A stretch of 64,000 nt of DNA from Paracoccus sp. SMMA_5_TC (GCF_009696685.2 NZ_CP102355.1:2343501-2407500), one strand, 5' to 3'; numbered from the stretch's first letter, positions 1 through 8,468 are shown. The notes: a model not told the origin generated them from the letters alone. Translations and numbers: made by a program.

Positions 1-528
1 GTAAGTCCAGGTGGGCACCCGCGCATTGCGGGCAACCGACCAGCTTTCGGCATCCCCCAGATACTCGAACCCGCAATTGGTCAGCACGCGCGCCGAGCCG
101 GGATTGTCCTGAAAGGCTTCGGCAAACAGGGTGCGCGATCCATGAGGGTTGGCGGCCACCAATGCCTGAACAGCCTCTGTTGCAAAACCGGTATTCCAGA
201 ATCCGGCGCCAATCCAGAAACCCAGTTCGGACTGCTGCTTGTCAATTCGGGTCAGGGACACAACGCCCAGCAGCTCGGCCAGCTTGTGATCCGATCCATC
301 GATGGCCCAGACATCTTCATCCCTGTCCGCGGCGCTGGCGCGGCGCACATAGGCCTCGGCTGCGCCGGGCGGAAGCGGATGGGGGATAGAGCGGGTTCCC
401 TCGGCCACGCGTCGATCGGCAGTATAATGGGCAATCAGCCCTGCATCCGACGCGCGCAACGGTCTGAGCAAGAAGCGTTCGGTGCGGATTTCGATCTGCT
501 GCGTGTCCGAGGTAATCAGTTCGCTCAT
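1..528 (-). CDS. GNAT-family N-acetyltransferase (RimJ/RimL type), 3' end outside window
   Basis: The minus-strand reading frame starts at the ATG at 528 (protein begins MSELITSDTQQ) and stays open for 176 codons to the window edge, so the C-terminus is missing. The N-terminal IRTERFLLRPL stretch is the usual first strand of RimJ/RimL-like GNAT proteins. ELGFWIGAGFWNTGFATEAV and the later NPGSARVLTNCGFEYLG are the acetyl-CoA binding and C-terminal GNAT motifs. Such proteins transfer acetyl from acetyl-CoA to a protein N-terminus or a small amine; the substrate cannot be read from sequence. It lies 112 bases downstream of rpmA on the same strand, with a terminator-like hairpin between, so it may be transcribed by partial read-through of the ribosomal protein operon. 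Confidence 0.85.
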   Translation of the reverse strand, partial: MSELITSDTQQIEIRTERFLLRPLRASDAGLIAHYTADRRVAEGTRSIPHPLPPGAAEAYVRRASAADRDEDVWAIDGSDHKLAELLGVVSLTRIDKQQSELGFWIGAGFWNTGFATEAVQALVAANPHGSRTLFAEAFQDNPGSARVLTNCGFEYLGDAESWSVARNARVPTWTY

Positions 529-588
529 CTGGGTTTCTCCCCCGCAATACTTTGGAAAGATATGGGTGCAGAAGGTTGAAATGCGAAG

Positions 589-610
589 AGGACCGGCCGG
601 GGCCGATCCT
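589..610 (-). terminator. hairpin between rpmA and the GNAT gene
   Basis: Two 10-base arms (589-598 and 601-610) are complementary, perfectly so on the minus strand if one G-U wobble is allowed. They are separated by two bases, so the tip probably opens to a small loop. The element lies 31 bases beyond the rpmA stop. No strong T-run follows, so it may be an inefficient terminator or a processing/stability hairpin that lowers expression of the downstream GNAT gene. Confidence 0.45.
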
Positions 611-640
611 CCTTCTAGCACCCGAGTATGAAGAATCGGC

Positions 641-913
641 TTACTCGGCCGCTTCGATGGTGGCCGGCAGCACCGAAATATAGGTGCGGCCTTTCAGGCC
701 CTTGCGAAAGGTTACCTGACCGTCGGTCAGCGCAAACAGGGTGTGATCGCGACCCATGCCGACATTGGCGCCAGGCCACCAGGTGGTGCCGCGCTGGCGC
801 ACGATGATGTTGCCGGCGACGGCCTGCTGACCGCCATAAAGTTTCACGCCAAGACGACGGCCGGCCGAATCGCGACCGTTGCGGGACGAACCGCCTGCTT
901 TCTTATGTGCCAT
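641..913 (-). CDS. rpmA: 50S ribosomal protein L27
   Basis: This 90-residue protein begins [18 protein letters not shown], the strongly conserved L27 N-terminus that reaches toward the peptidyl transferase centre. The Rhodobacterales version needs no Firmicutes-type N-terminal cleavage. [17 protein letters not shown] and the GRDHTLFAL motif are also classic L27. The length matches the family (about 85-95). It follows rplU by 19 bases on the same strand, the near-universal rplU-rpmA pair. Confidence 0.98.
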   Translation of the reverse strand: MAHKKAGGSSRNGRDSAGRRLGVKLYGGQQAVAGNIIVRQRGTTWWPGANVGMGRDHTLFALTDGQVTFRKGLKGRTYISVLPATIEAAE

Positions 914-932
914 GGTTCAGTCTCCTTCTGGG

Positions 933-1301
933 TCAGTTGGCGGTTTCGACACGGGTGCGGGCACCCACGGCGGGCTTGACGTCGGTCTTGTCGGCCCCGG
1001 TTTCCAGCAGGTCGGTAACACGGACCAGGGTCAGTTGCTGGCGATGACCGCGCGTGCGCTGCGACGAATGCTTCCGGCGGCGCTTGACATAGGTGATGAC
1101 CTTGTCGGCCTTGATCGTGTCGATCACTTCGGCCTGCACGGCCGCACCGGCCACCAGCGGCGCCCCGATGGTCGAGCCGATCATCAGCACGTCGTTGAAC
1201 TGCACCTTGTCGCCCGCTTCGGCGTTCAGCTTTTCGACGCGCAGCACGTCACCGGCCTGAACCCGGTATTGCTTGCCACCCGTCTTGAGAACTGCGAACA
1301 T
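933..1301 (-). CDS. rplU: 50S ribosomal protein L21
   Basis: The 122-residue product begins [18 protein letters not shown], the L21 signature, and contains [16 protein letters not shown], the rRNA-binding loop. The ATG at 1301 is chosen because the family begins exactly there, although the frame stays open far upstream; an AAGGAAAG ribosome-binding site precedes it. The C-terminus has an extra tail of about 20 residues after the L21 core ([12 protein letters not shown]...), common in alphaproteobacteria. It is the first gene of the rplU-rpmA operon, behind a leader of up to about 170 bases. Confidence 0.97.
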   Translation of the reverse strand: MFAVLKTGGKQYRVQAGDVLRVEKLNAEAGDKVQFNDVLMIGSTIGAPLVAGAAVQAEVIDTIKADKVITYVKRRRKHSSQRTRGHRQQLTLVRVTDLLETGADKTDVKPAVGARTRVETAN

Positions 1302-1403
1302 TCCGTCTTTCCTTGTTCTTCCGCGCCCTTTGGCCCCTGCATCGCAGGTGTTTCGGATCCCGGACCCGCCTTCGGACAGCGCACCCGTCTGAGGGGTGAG
1401 GTT

Positions 1404-1441
1404 CAAAATAACAACCCGGCAACGGGCGAAAGCCCGGCCGG
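1404..1441 (-). terminator. intrinsic terminator or leader hairpin between CoA-transferase gene and rplU
   Basis: On the minus strand a GC hairpin with a TTTC loop (inner arms 1423-1427 and 1432-1436, outer arms 1416-1420 and 1437-1441) is followed directly by the T-rich run TTGTTATTTT (about 1405-1414). That is a good intrinsic terminator for the CoA-transferase gene ending at 1474. Because it also lies about 100 bases before rplU, it could act as a leader element if rplU is transcribed from further upstream. Confidence 0.6.
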
Positions 1442-1473
1442 TCGCGGGTATATGGTCGATCCCGTGGCAGAAG

Positions 1474-2553
1474 TCAACGCAATTGCCGCCGATCAGGCCA
1501 GTTTTCCAGAGCATGGGCCATGTCGATCCGCCCTTCCCCACCGATGCTGCCTGGCGTAACCGTAAGGCGTGGTGCCGGCGCAGGTTCCCCGTTGCAAAAG
1601 ACGGTCCGGGCGCGATTGTGCGGGTGCAGCGGCGCCTCGTCCATGGACAACACGGGCGCCACGCAGGCGTCGCTGCCCTCGAACAAGGATGCCCATTCGT
1701 CCCGGCTGCGGCGCAAAAACCTGTCGGCAAGGAGCGCGCGCAATTCCGGCCAGTGCGCCGGATCGTGACGATCGGGTAAAGTCAAGGCGTCCAGCCCCAA
1801 TCCGCGCAACAGCACCTCCCAGAACTGTGGCTCGATGGCGCCGACAGCAACATGACCCGCGCAGGCGCAAGCATAACAGGTGTAATAGGGTGCCGCCCCG
1901 TCCAGAAGGTTGGCCGCACGCCGGTCGTGCCATTTGCCGGCGCTGCGCAGCCCGGTGATCATCGCCATCAGATGCATGACGCCATCGGTGATCGCGGCAT
2001 CCACCACCTGTCCCTGCCCGGTTTCGCGCGCATGCAGAACCGCGGCCAGCATCCCGGCGACCAGATACATCGAGCCGCCGGCAAAATCGCCCAGCAGATT
2101 CAGCGGCGGCGACGGGTGCATGGCCGGCCCGATGGCATGCAGCGCCCCGGTGATGGCCAGATAGGTGATGTCATGACCGGCAGAATGCGCCAGCGGTCCC
2201 GATTGGCCCCAGCCGGTCATCCGCCCGTAGACGAGTGCCGGATGCTCGGGGAAATCCGCGGGCCCCAAGCCCAGGCGCTCGACCACGCCGGGCCGCATGC
2301 CTTCGATGACAGCGTCTGCCCGCAGGACAAGTTCGCGCGCAGCGGCACGGCCATGGTCCGACTTCAGATCCAGCTCGACCCAGGGCCGCCCCCGGTCCAG
2401 CACGTCGCGGTCGAGCCCGAAGATGTGCCGGCTGCCTGGCCGCAGGATGCGCAGCACACTGGCGCCGTGATCGGCCAGCCACATCGCCGCGAAAGGAGTC
2501 GGTCCCAGGCCGGCGAACTCGACCACCCGCAACGATGACAGCGCGCCAGCCAT
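1474..2553 (-). CDS. family III CoA-transferase, alpha-methylacyl-CoA racemase type
   Basis: This 359-residue protein belongs to the CoA-transferase III/AMACR fold. It has the N-terminal [22 protein letters not shown] motif and [20 protein letters not shown]. His127 (in AGHD) and Asp156 (in LLGDFAGG) correspond to the catalytic His/Asp pair of alpha-methylacyl-CoA racemases. This favours 2-methylacyl-CoA epimerisation in branched-chain fatty acid or sterol side-chain breakdown over a formyl-CoA-type CoA transfer. The ATG at 2553 ([10 protein letters not shown]) is chosen because an upstream in-frame start at 2607 would lie inside tRNA-Val. It ends before a terminator-like hairpin. The assignment as racemase rather than transferase is inferred from motif spacing. 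Confidence 0.88.
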   Translation of the reverse strand: MAGALSSLRVVEFAGLGPTPFAAMWLADHGASVLRILRPGSRHIFGLDRDVLDRGRPWVELDLKSDHGRAAARELVLRADAVIEGMRPGVVERLGLGPADFPEHPALVYGRMTGWGQSGPLAHSAGHDITYLAITGALHAIGPAMHPSPPLNLLGDFAGGSMYLVAGMLAAVLHARETGQGQVVDAAITDGVMHLMAMITGLRSAGKWHDRRAANLLDGAAPYYTCYACACAGHVAVGAIEPQFWEVLLRGLGLDALTLPDRHDPAHWPELRALLADRFLRRSRDEWASLFEGSDACVAPVLSMDEAPLHPHNRARTVFCNGEPAPAPRLTVTPGSIGGEGRIDMAHALENWPDRRQLR

Positions 2554-2574
2554 CAAGGCAATACCCGTGCAGGG

Positions 2575-2650
2575 TGGTGGGCGGTGAGGGACTCGAACCC
2601 CCGACATTCTCGGTGTAAACGAGACGCTCTACCAACTGAGCTAACCGCCC
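2575..2650 (-). tRNA. tRNA-Val (anticodon TAC)
   Basis: Read on the minus strand, 2650 to 2575 folds as a 76-base tRNA including an encoded 3' CCA. The acceptor arms GGGCGGT and ACCGCCC pair over 7 bp, the D arm carries AGCTCAGTTGGTAGAGC, the anticodon loop is TTTACAC (TAC, reading GTA and other valine codons), and the T loop is GGTTCGAGTCC. It is 21 bases upstream of the racemase start. Confidence 0.97.
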
Positions 2651-2659
2651 GACGTGTGG

Positions 2660-2689
2660 CTGATAGCCCGAGCAGTCGGTGTTTGGCAA
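2660..2689 (-). promoter_or_regulatory. candidate sigma-70 promoter for tRNA-Val
   Basis: On the minus strand TTGCCA (2689-2684) and TATCAG (2665-2660) are separated by 18 bases. They match the -35 consensus at 5 of 6 and the -10 at 4 of 6 positions, and end 9 bases before the mature tRNA 5' end. Spacing and position fit a tRNA promoter, though no transcript evidence is available. Confidence 0.5.
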
Positions 2690-2713
2690 GCCACAGGCGA
2701 TCGGCCGCTTCAG

Positions 2714-3580
2714 TCATTTGCGCAGCCTTGCAATCAGCGAGGACGTATCCCAGCGCCCGCCTCCCATCTTCTGCACATCCTTGTAGAACTGATCCACCAG
2801 CGCCGTGACAGGCAAGCTGGCGCCGTTTTCATCGGCTGTTGCAAGGCAGATCGCCAGATCCTTGCGCATCCAGTCCACCGCAAAGCCGAAATCGAAGCGG
2901 CCTTCGGCCATGGTCTGATGGCGGTTCTGCATCTGCCAGCTTCCAGCGGCGCCCTGGCTGATCACCTCGACCACATCCGGAATCGACAGTCCGGCGCTCT
3001 CGGCAAAATGCAGCGATTCGGCAAGACCCTGCAACAGGCCGGCAATGGCGATCTGGTTGCACATCTTGGTCAGCTGGCCAGAGCCGGAGGGGCCCATGAG
3101 CTTGCAGATGCGGGCATAGCTGTCGATTATGGGTCGCGCGCGATCGAAATCCTCTGTGCTGCCGCCGCACATCACCGAAAGCTGCCCGTTTTCTGCCCCA
3201 GCCTGGCCGCCGGAAATCGGCGCATCGACAAAGCCAAGTCCCGCCTGTCCGGCCAGCGCCGACAGTTCGCGCGTGACCGCGGCCGACACGGTGGTGTGAT
3301 CCACCAGCACCGCGCCCGCCGTCATTCCGACAAAAGCCCCATCCGCGCCAAGGCAGACCTCGCGCAGGTCATTGTCATTGCCAACGCAGGTCATGACGAA
3401 TTCGGCCCCCTCGGCCGCTTCGCGCGCAGTGCTGGCCGCCTTGCCGGGGTGACGCTGAATCCACGCCTCGCGACGCGCAGGCGAGCGGTTCCAGACAGTG
3501 ATCTGATGCCCCGCCGCTGCCAGGTGACCCGCCATCGGAAAGCCCATCACCCCCAGTCCCAGAAATGCAACGCGCGCCAT
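2714..3580 (-). CDS. NAD(P)-dependent beta-hydroxyacid dehydrogenase (3-hydroxyisobutyrate dehydrogenase family)
   Basis: This 288-residue protein opens with MARVAFLGLGVMGFPMAGHL, a Rossmann GxGxMG motif. It continues with VDAPISGGQAGAENGQLSVM, the family substrate-binding motif, and GSGQLTKMCNQIAIA, whose Lys is the catalytic residue. It oxidises or reduces a short beta-hydroxyacid such as 3-hydroxyisobutyrate, tartronate semialdehyde or glyoxylate; the exact substrate is not clear. The start at 3580 is set by an AAGGAGG site just upstream. It is divergent from the acylase gene, and the neighbouring racemase makes a role in branched-chain catabolism plausible. Confidence 0.9.
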   Translation of the reverse strand: MARVAFLGLGVMGFPMAGHLAAAGHQITVWNRSPARREAWIQRHPGKAASTAREAAEGAEFVMTCVGNDNDLREVCLGADGAFVGMTAGAVLVDHTTVSAAVTRELSALAGQAGLGFVDAPISGGQAGAENGQLSVMCGGSTEDFDRARPIIDSYARICKLMGPSGSGQLTKMCNQIAIAGLLQGLAESLHFAESAGLSIPDVVEVISQGAAGSWQMQNRHQTMAEGRFDFGFAVDWMRKDLAICLATADENGASLPVTALVDQFYKDVQKMGGGRWDTSSLIARLRK

Positions 3581-3709
3581 CACTTTCCTCCTTGGCGTGT
3601 CGAAGGCGCGTTGATCCGCTGCGCGCCCTGCCCTATTCAGCCCGATGATTTCCACCACCCGGCGCGGGGGTCAACCACCGCGCCGCAGCTTGGGACAGCG
3701 ACGCGCCTC

Positions 3710-6163
3710 ATGGTGACAGTTTTCCGTTGGCTCTTGCGGCTGACCGTCGGATCCATCGTGCTGGCTGCGGCACTGATGGGGCTGGCCGTCTATTTCGCCC
3801 TGCGCTCCTTGCCCGATTACGACCAGACCTATCGCGTCGACGGCATTTCGGCCCCGGTCGAGATCGTGCGCAGCACCGAAAATGTGCCGCATATCTTCGG
3901 ACAGACCGACAATGATGTTTTCTTTGCCCTGGGTCTGGCGCACGCGCAGGACCGGCTGTTCCAGATGACGGTTCTGCGTCGCGCGGCACAGGGTCGTCTG
4001 GCCGAAATCTATGGCCCAGCGGCTGTGCCTGCCGACGATCTGGCGCGGCGGCTGGGGCTTTATCGCAACGCACTTGCTTCGGTCGAGGTGCAGGACAAGG
4101 CAACAGGTGAGGCGCTTGCCGCCTACGCACGCGGAGTCAATGCCTGGATCGAACAGGTCAATCTGGGTGCGCGCGGTCGCGGCGCGCCTGAGTTCTTCCT
4201 GTATCCGGAGGAAATCGCCTATTGGGAGCCCGCCGATTCGCTTGCCATCCTGAAACTGCTTGCCGCGTCGTCGAGCACCGAACTGCGGCGCGAGATCCTG
4301 CGGGCAAGATTATCCCTGGTGGCGCCCGAACGTGGACAGGAGTTGCTGGCCGCGCCGGGCGAGCCGCCTTTGCCGGCTTATGCCAGCCTGTTTCCGGGTG
4401 CCCAGTTCAATGGCACAGAGCCCGTTGCTGTTGCAGGTGACTGGGCGACATCGCTTGCAGGCTATCTGGCCCCTTTTTCCGGGGCGTCTGCGAACGGTTG
4501 GGCGGTCGCGGCCTCGCGCACGGCGGCAGGGGGGGCCTTGCTGGCCAATGACCCGCAATTTGCGTTAACTGCGCCGGGTCTGTGGTATCTGGCGCGTCTG
4601 GAACTTTCGGGCGGGGGTGTAATCGGCGGCACCATTCCCGGCATGCCGCTGGTTCTTTCGGGGCGGAACCGGAATCTTGCCTGGGGGGTAACGCCCACCC
4701 AGATTGACGACCAGGATTTGTTCATCGAAGAGGTCCAACCGGGTGATGCCAACCGCTATCGTGGCCCGAACGGCTGGACCGAGTTCGCGACCCGGCAGGA
4801 AATCATCCGGATCAAGGGGCATGAGCCCGAAACCATCACCCTGCGCGAAACCGGCAATGGCCCTGTGATCCCCTCCGCGCATCTGGGTCTGGGGGCCGTG
4901 GTGCCTTCCGGTCATGTCGCAACCCTGGCCTGGACAGGCAACACGGCCGAGGACCGAAGCATGACAGCCTTGCTGGGACTGATGCATGCCCGCGACCGAA
5001 GCCAGGCTGCCGACAGCCTGGCAGTTCTGGTCGCGCCTTCGATGACCTTCACCTTGGCCGACAAGCAGGGAGTGGCGCAGGTTCTGGCGGGCGCCGTGCC
5101 CCAGCGCCTGGCCGATCACCAGACCGCAGGACGCCTTCCCGCGCCCGGCTGGCTGCCCCGAAACCATTGGCAGGGTCTGGCCCCGGCCCCATCAGACCTG
5201 ACCGACAACAGCTCACAGAACGGAACTGTGGCCAGCAGTGGCAACGCCCCCGGCGACCCTAGGCTGGGTCTGGCTCGCGGCGATCAGCACCGTTACGGTC
5301 GCCTGCGGCATCTGCTGGACAGCCGCGAGGTTCACTCTCGCGACAGTTTCATCGCCATCCAGAATGATACTGTCAGCCCGGTCGCGCGCGCCTTGCTGCC
5401 GCTGGTCGGTGCAGACCTGTGGTTCACCGACGATCCGGCGGCACCTGGCACACCCCAGCGCTTGCGGCAGGACGCCTTGAACCTGCTGGCGAACTGGGAC
5501 GGCAACATGAACGAGCACCTGCCAGAGCCATTGATCTATGCCGCCTGGATGCGGGCGCTGCAGGACCGGCTGCTAAGGGATGATCTGGGCCCGCTGGCCG
5601 ATACGCTGACCCAGCTTTATCCGGATTTCATCGAGCGGGTGTTCCGCAACACCAACGGGGCGTCCGCATGGTGCGACATTCGTCAGTCGGCCCCGGTGGA
5701 AACCTGCACCCAGATCGCGCGACAGGCGCTCGATGCGGCGCTGCTGGATCTGTCGGCGCGTTTCGGGCCAGACCTGGCCAGCTGGCGCTGGGGCGACCTG
5801 CACCGGGCCCGGCACGTCCATCCGGCTCTGGGCGACATGCGCGGCCTGTCCTATCTGGTCAACCTGATCCAGCCGACATCGGGCGGCGAAAACACGGTGG
5901 CACGCGCCGGCTTTCTGGGCATGGGGCGCAACCCGTGGCTGAACGTCATCGGCCCCGCCTATCGCGGCGTCTATGACCTGGCCGATCCGGACAGTTCGGT
6001 ATTCATCATCTCGACCGGGCAATCGGGTCATCCGCTGTCACGCCACTACGACGATCTTGCCGAATTGTGGCGGCGTGGCGAATATATCGTGATGTCACTG
6101 GACCCCGCGCTGGCCCGTGCGGCGGCGACCGGCATCACCCATCTGGAACCGGCAAGCCCCTAG
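3710..6163 (+). CDS. penicillin acylase family (Ntn-hydrolase) protein, unusual nucleophile region
   Basis: This 817-residue protein has an N-terminal membrane anchor or signal (residues about 5-30). The alpha region holds VPHIFGQTDNDVFFALGLAHA and DRLFQMTVLRR, and the beta region holds RNRNLAWGVTPTQIDDQD, all typical of penicillin acylases. These periplasmic enzymes self-cleave to free an N-terminal Ser that hydrolyses amides such as beta-lactams or N-acyl homoserine lactones. The processing site usually reads S-N-x-W. Here it reads Ser260-Ala261-Asn262-Gly263-Trp264, so the position three before Trp is Ala and a Ser sits one residue earlier. Either the cleavage point has shifted by one or activity is impaired. 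The ATG at 3710 begins a clean signal-anchor; the frame runs open far upstream without coding character. The nucleoside hydrolase follows 69 bases later. Confidence 0.87.
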   Translation: MVTVFRWLLRLTVGSIVLAAALMGLAVYFALRSLPDYDQTYRVDGISAPVEIVRSTENVPHIFGQTDNDVFFALGLAHAQDRLFQMTVLRRAAQGRLAEIYGPAAVPADDLARRLGLYRNALASVEVQDKATGEALAAYARGVNAWIEQVNLGARGRGAPEFFLYPEEIAYWEPADSLAILKLLAASSSTELRREILRARLSLVAPERGQELLAAPGEPPLPAYASLFPGAQFNGTEPVAVAGDWATSLAGYLAPFSGASANGWAVAASRTAAGGALLANDPQFALTAPGLWYLARLELSGGGVIGGTIPGMPLVLSGRNRNLAWGVTPTQIDDQDLFIEEVQPGDANRYRGPNGWTEFATRQEIIRIKGHEPETITLRETGNGPVIPSAHLGLGAVVPSGHVATLAWTGNTAEDRSMTALLGLMHARDRSQAADSLAVLVAPSMTFTLADKQGVAQVLAGAVPQRLADHQTAGRLPAPGWLPRNHWQGLAPAPSDLTDNSSQNGTVASSGNAPGDPRLGLARGDQHRYGRLRHLLDSREVHSRDSFIAIQNDTVSPVARALLPLVGADLWFTDDPAAPGTPQRLRQDALNLLANWDGNMNEHLPEPLIYAAWMRALQDRLLRDDLGPLADTLTQLYPDFIERVFRNTNGASAWCDIRQSAPVETCTQIARQALDAALLDLSARFGPDLASWRWGDLHRARHVHPALGDMRGLSYLVNLIQPTSGGENTVARAGFLGMGRNPWLNVIGPAYRGVYDLADPDSSVFIISTGQSGHPLSRHYDDLAELWRRGEYIVMSLDPALARAAATGITHLEPASP

Positions 6164-6232
6164 CAGGGCACAGCCCGCTTGCATCGGCAACGCCGACACG
6201 CTTCCCTGCAACAACGAAGGACGGAGGACGAC

Positions 6233-7180
6233 ATGCCGCGCAAGATCATCATCGACACCGACCCCGGCCAGGACGACGCCGTCGCCATCCTGCTGGCGCT
6301 GGCCAGCCCGGAGCTTGAGGTGCTTGGTCTGTCGGTGGTGGCGGGGAATGTGCCCCTGCACCATACCGAACGCAACGCCCGCCTGATCTGCGAGCTGGCG
6401 GGGCGCAGCGATCTGGCGGTTCATGCGGGCGCCGATGCCCCCCTGGCGCGGCCGCTGGTGACTGCCGAGCATGTCCACGGCAAGACAGGGCTCGACGGGC
6501 TGACCCTGCCCGAACCGCGCATGCAGCTGGCTGCCGACCATGCGGTCGATTTCCTGATCCGCACCTTGCGGTCCGAACCGTCGGGCAGCGTGACGCTGGT
6601 GCCCATCGGGCCGCTGACCAACATCGCCCTGGCGTTTCAGCGCGCCCCCGACATTATTGGTCGGGTTCAGGAAATCGTGCTGATGGGCGGCGCCTATTTC
6701 GAGGTCGGCAACATCACCCCCACCGCCGAGTTCAACATCTATGTCGACCCCGAGGCCGCGCGCATCGTCTTTGCCGCCGGCGTGCCCCTGACGGTGATGC
6801 CCCTGGATGTCACCCACAAGGCGCTGACCAGCCGCGCCTGGGTCGAGCGCATGCGTGCGATGGGCCGGATCGGTCAGGCCGTCGCCAGCTGGACGGATTA
6901 CTTTGAACGCTACGACCGCGAGAAATACGGCAGCGAGGGCGCCCCGCTGCATGATCCCTGCACGATCGCCTGGCTGCTGGCACCGGAACTGTTCTCGGGC
7001 CGCCACATCAATGTCGAGATAGAGACACAGGGCCAATACACCCTGGGTATGACCGTGGCCGACTGGTGGCGCGTTAGCGGGCGTGCCCCCAACGCCACTT
7101 TCATCCGCGATGTCGATGCGCCGGCCTTGTTTGAGCTGATCACGGCGCGCCTTGCGCAACTGGATCGCCTGGTGGGTTAG
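6233..7180 (+). CDS. inosine/uridine-preferring nucleoside hydrolase
   Basis: The 315-residue product starts MPRKIIIDTDPGQDDAVAIL. DTDPGQDD is the calcium-binding aspartate cluster of nucleoside N-ribohydrolases. LVPIGPLTNIALAF, EIVLMGGAYFEVGNITPTAE and the C-terminal HDPCTIAWLL are further active-site motifs, with the Asp of HDP a metal ligand. It splits ribonucleosides into base and ribose for salvage. The ATG at 6233 has GGAGG eight bases upstream, so the earlier in-frame start is not used. It could be co-transcribed with the acylase, and a nucleobase permease is encoded near the other end of the window. Confidence 0.94.
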   Translation: MPRKIIIDTDPGQDDAVAILLALASPELEVLGLSVVAGNVPLHHTERNARLICELAGRSDLAVHAGADAPLARPLVTAEHVHGKTGLDGLTLPEPRMQLAADHAVDFLIRTLRSEPSGSVTLVPIGPLTNIALAFQRAPDIIGRVQEIVLMGGAYFEVGNITPTAEFNIYVDPEAARIVFAAGVPLTVMPLDVTHKALTSRAWVERMRAMGRIGQAVASWTDYFERYDREKYGSEGAPLHDPCTIAWLLAPELFSGRHINVEIETQGQYTLGMTVADWWRVSGRAPNATFIRDVDAPALFELITARLAQLDRLVG

Positions 7181-7309
7181 CACCTGGCGGCATTCGTCAG
7201 GACAAGTTGCGCGCCAACCGCGTCAAGACCGATCACCGGCAGCCTGCTGGGCGCTCTGCGCCTTGGCATGGCTGCACAGTCCGAAAGCGCAAGGACCAGA
7301 CGGCAGGAA

Positions 7310-7831
7310 TCATTCGGCCTCGGCCCCCGGCTCGTTGGCCCAGTAATCCGGATCCTGCCCCAGCCAGCCGATGTGGCGAAAGCGGGCAGACAGCAGGCCT
7401 TGGCCCGGCGGAATGCCTGCAGCGACCAGCAGCTTGCTTGAATCCGGATATTCGACCACATCTGGATCGTGCCGGGTCGAAATCACCAGATAGCGCAGAT
7501 CGTCGCTTCCGGTGTTGGTCAGCCGATGCGCGGTCGACGCATCCCCGGCGGGCGCCGCAATCACATCACCCGCCCCGACCGACCATTCCCGGTCCCCCAT
7601 GCGATACTTGCCCGATCCCGCGAGGATAACGAAAAATTCTTCGTTGCAGTGATGATTGTGGCGCGGAAAGGCGGACTTTCCCGCCGGCACCTCGAAATAC
7701 TGGGCACCAAGGTCGCTCATCGGCAGCACCGCCCCGATACGCGCACTGCGACTGGCAAAATCGCGCCCTTTGCTGGTCGCCTTGAGCGTCAGTTAGTCAA
7801 GGTTCACGATGGGCGGGTGCCTGTCAGTCAT
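7310..7831 (-). pseudogene. cupin-domain protein gene with in-frame TAA at codon 13
   Basis: Translating from the ATG at 7831 gives MTDRHPPIVNLD, then TAA (7795-7793), then an open frame LTLKATSKGRDFASRSARIG running into a single-domain cupin to 7310. The sequence around the stop looks like ordinary coding sequence of the family, so I read the TAA as a nonsense mutation (or sequencing error) in a gene of 174 codons including both stops. The cupin core is intact: FPRHNHHCNEEFFVILAGSG supplies metal-binding His/Glu, and HRLTNTG the second motif. Re-initiation at GTG 7729 or ATG 7720 would still give a 136-139-residue protein holding the barrel. The original ATG overlaps the ompH stop by 8 bases, so the gene was translationally coupled to ompH. 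Function unknown; the family is widespread and mostly uncharacterised. Confidence 0.7.
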
Positions 7832-8468
7832 CCTGGGACTTTGGCTGCTCGGGTTCGGTCTTGGCGGGCTGCGGGCCGGCGCCAATCTCCTGGTTCAGTC
7901 GGGCGATCAGCGCATCGGTGATATCTATGGACTGGGCGGCAACGAAAATCGCGCGCTGGTCCAGCACGGCCACTGCCCCGCGCTCTTTCATCAAGGCCGC
8001 CAGCACCGGTAGCGCCGCGCGAAAAAAGGCCTGCCGCTCTTCTTCTGCACGGGTCTGCAACGCGCGCGCAGCAATGTCGCGCTCGCGGCGCACCTCGACC
8101 ACGCGCTTGTCGAATTCGTCGGCGCGCGCACGGAACTCGTCTGCCGGCAGGCTTTGGCGCAGGGCGGTAAGCTGTTGCTCTTCTGCCGCGAACTCCTCGG
8201 CCAGGCGATCATTTTCGGCAGCGATGTCGCGTCCCTGCTTTTCAAGTTCGGCCTGCACCCGCTGCCCCCAGTCCGAGCGCAGATAGACCTCGTCCTGATC
8301 AAGGGTCATCAGCGGCAAGCTGGCCTCGCCAGCCTTGTCCGCTGTCTCGACCACCAAAGGCGGCAGATCGTGACCGATGCCGCCCGTTGCCGGCGCCGAG
8401 TTCTGTGCAGCGGTCACGCAGGGAAATGACACCGCCAGCACCAGCCCGCAAACCCCAGAACCACGCAT
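7824..8468 (-). CDS. OmpH/Skp-family periplasmic chaperone
   Basis: This 214-residue protein has an N-terminal signal peptide (about residues 1-21, cleavage near TAA-QN). A long charged helical region (residues about 60-160, rich in Glu/Arg/Ala/Gln) forms the Skp tentacle coiled coil, followed by a short core segment and a Pro/Lys/Glu-rich tail. Skp holds unfolded outer-membrane proteins for delivery to BamA, matching its position directly after bamA with a TGATG stop/start overlap. The tail is longer than in E. coli Skp. The next genes are normally fabZ and lpxA; here only the broken cupin gene follows. Confidence 0.88.
   Translation of the reverse strand: MRGSGVCGLVLAVSFPCVTAAQNSAPATGGIGHDLPPLVVETADKAGEASLPLMTLDQDEVYLRSDWGQRVQAELEKQGRDIAAENDRLAEEFAAEEQQLTALRQSLPADEFRARADEFDKRVVEVRRERDIAARALQTRAEEERQAFFRAALPVLAALMKERGAVAVLDQRAIFVAAQSIDITDALIARLNQEIGAGPQPAKTEPEQPKSQDD

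Noticed and set aside
2554..2607. N-terminal extension of the racemase through tRNA-Val
   Set aside because: The extra residues are encoded by the tRNA gene, and the family N-terminus begins at the ATG at 2553.
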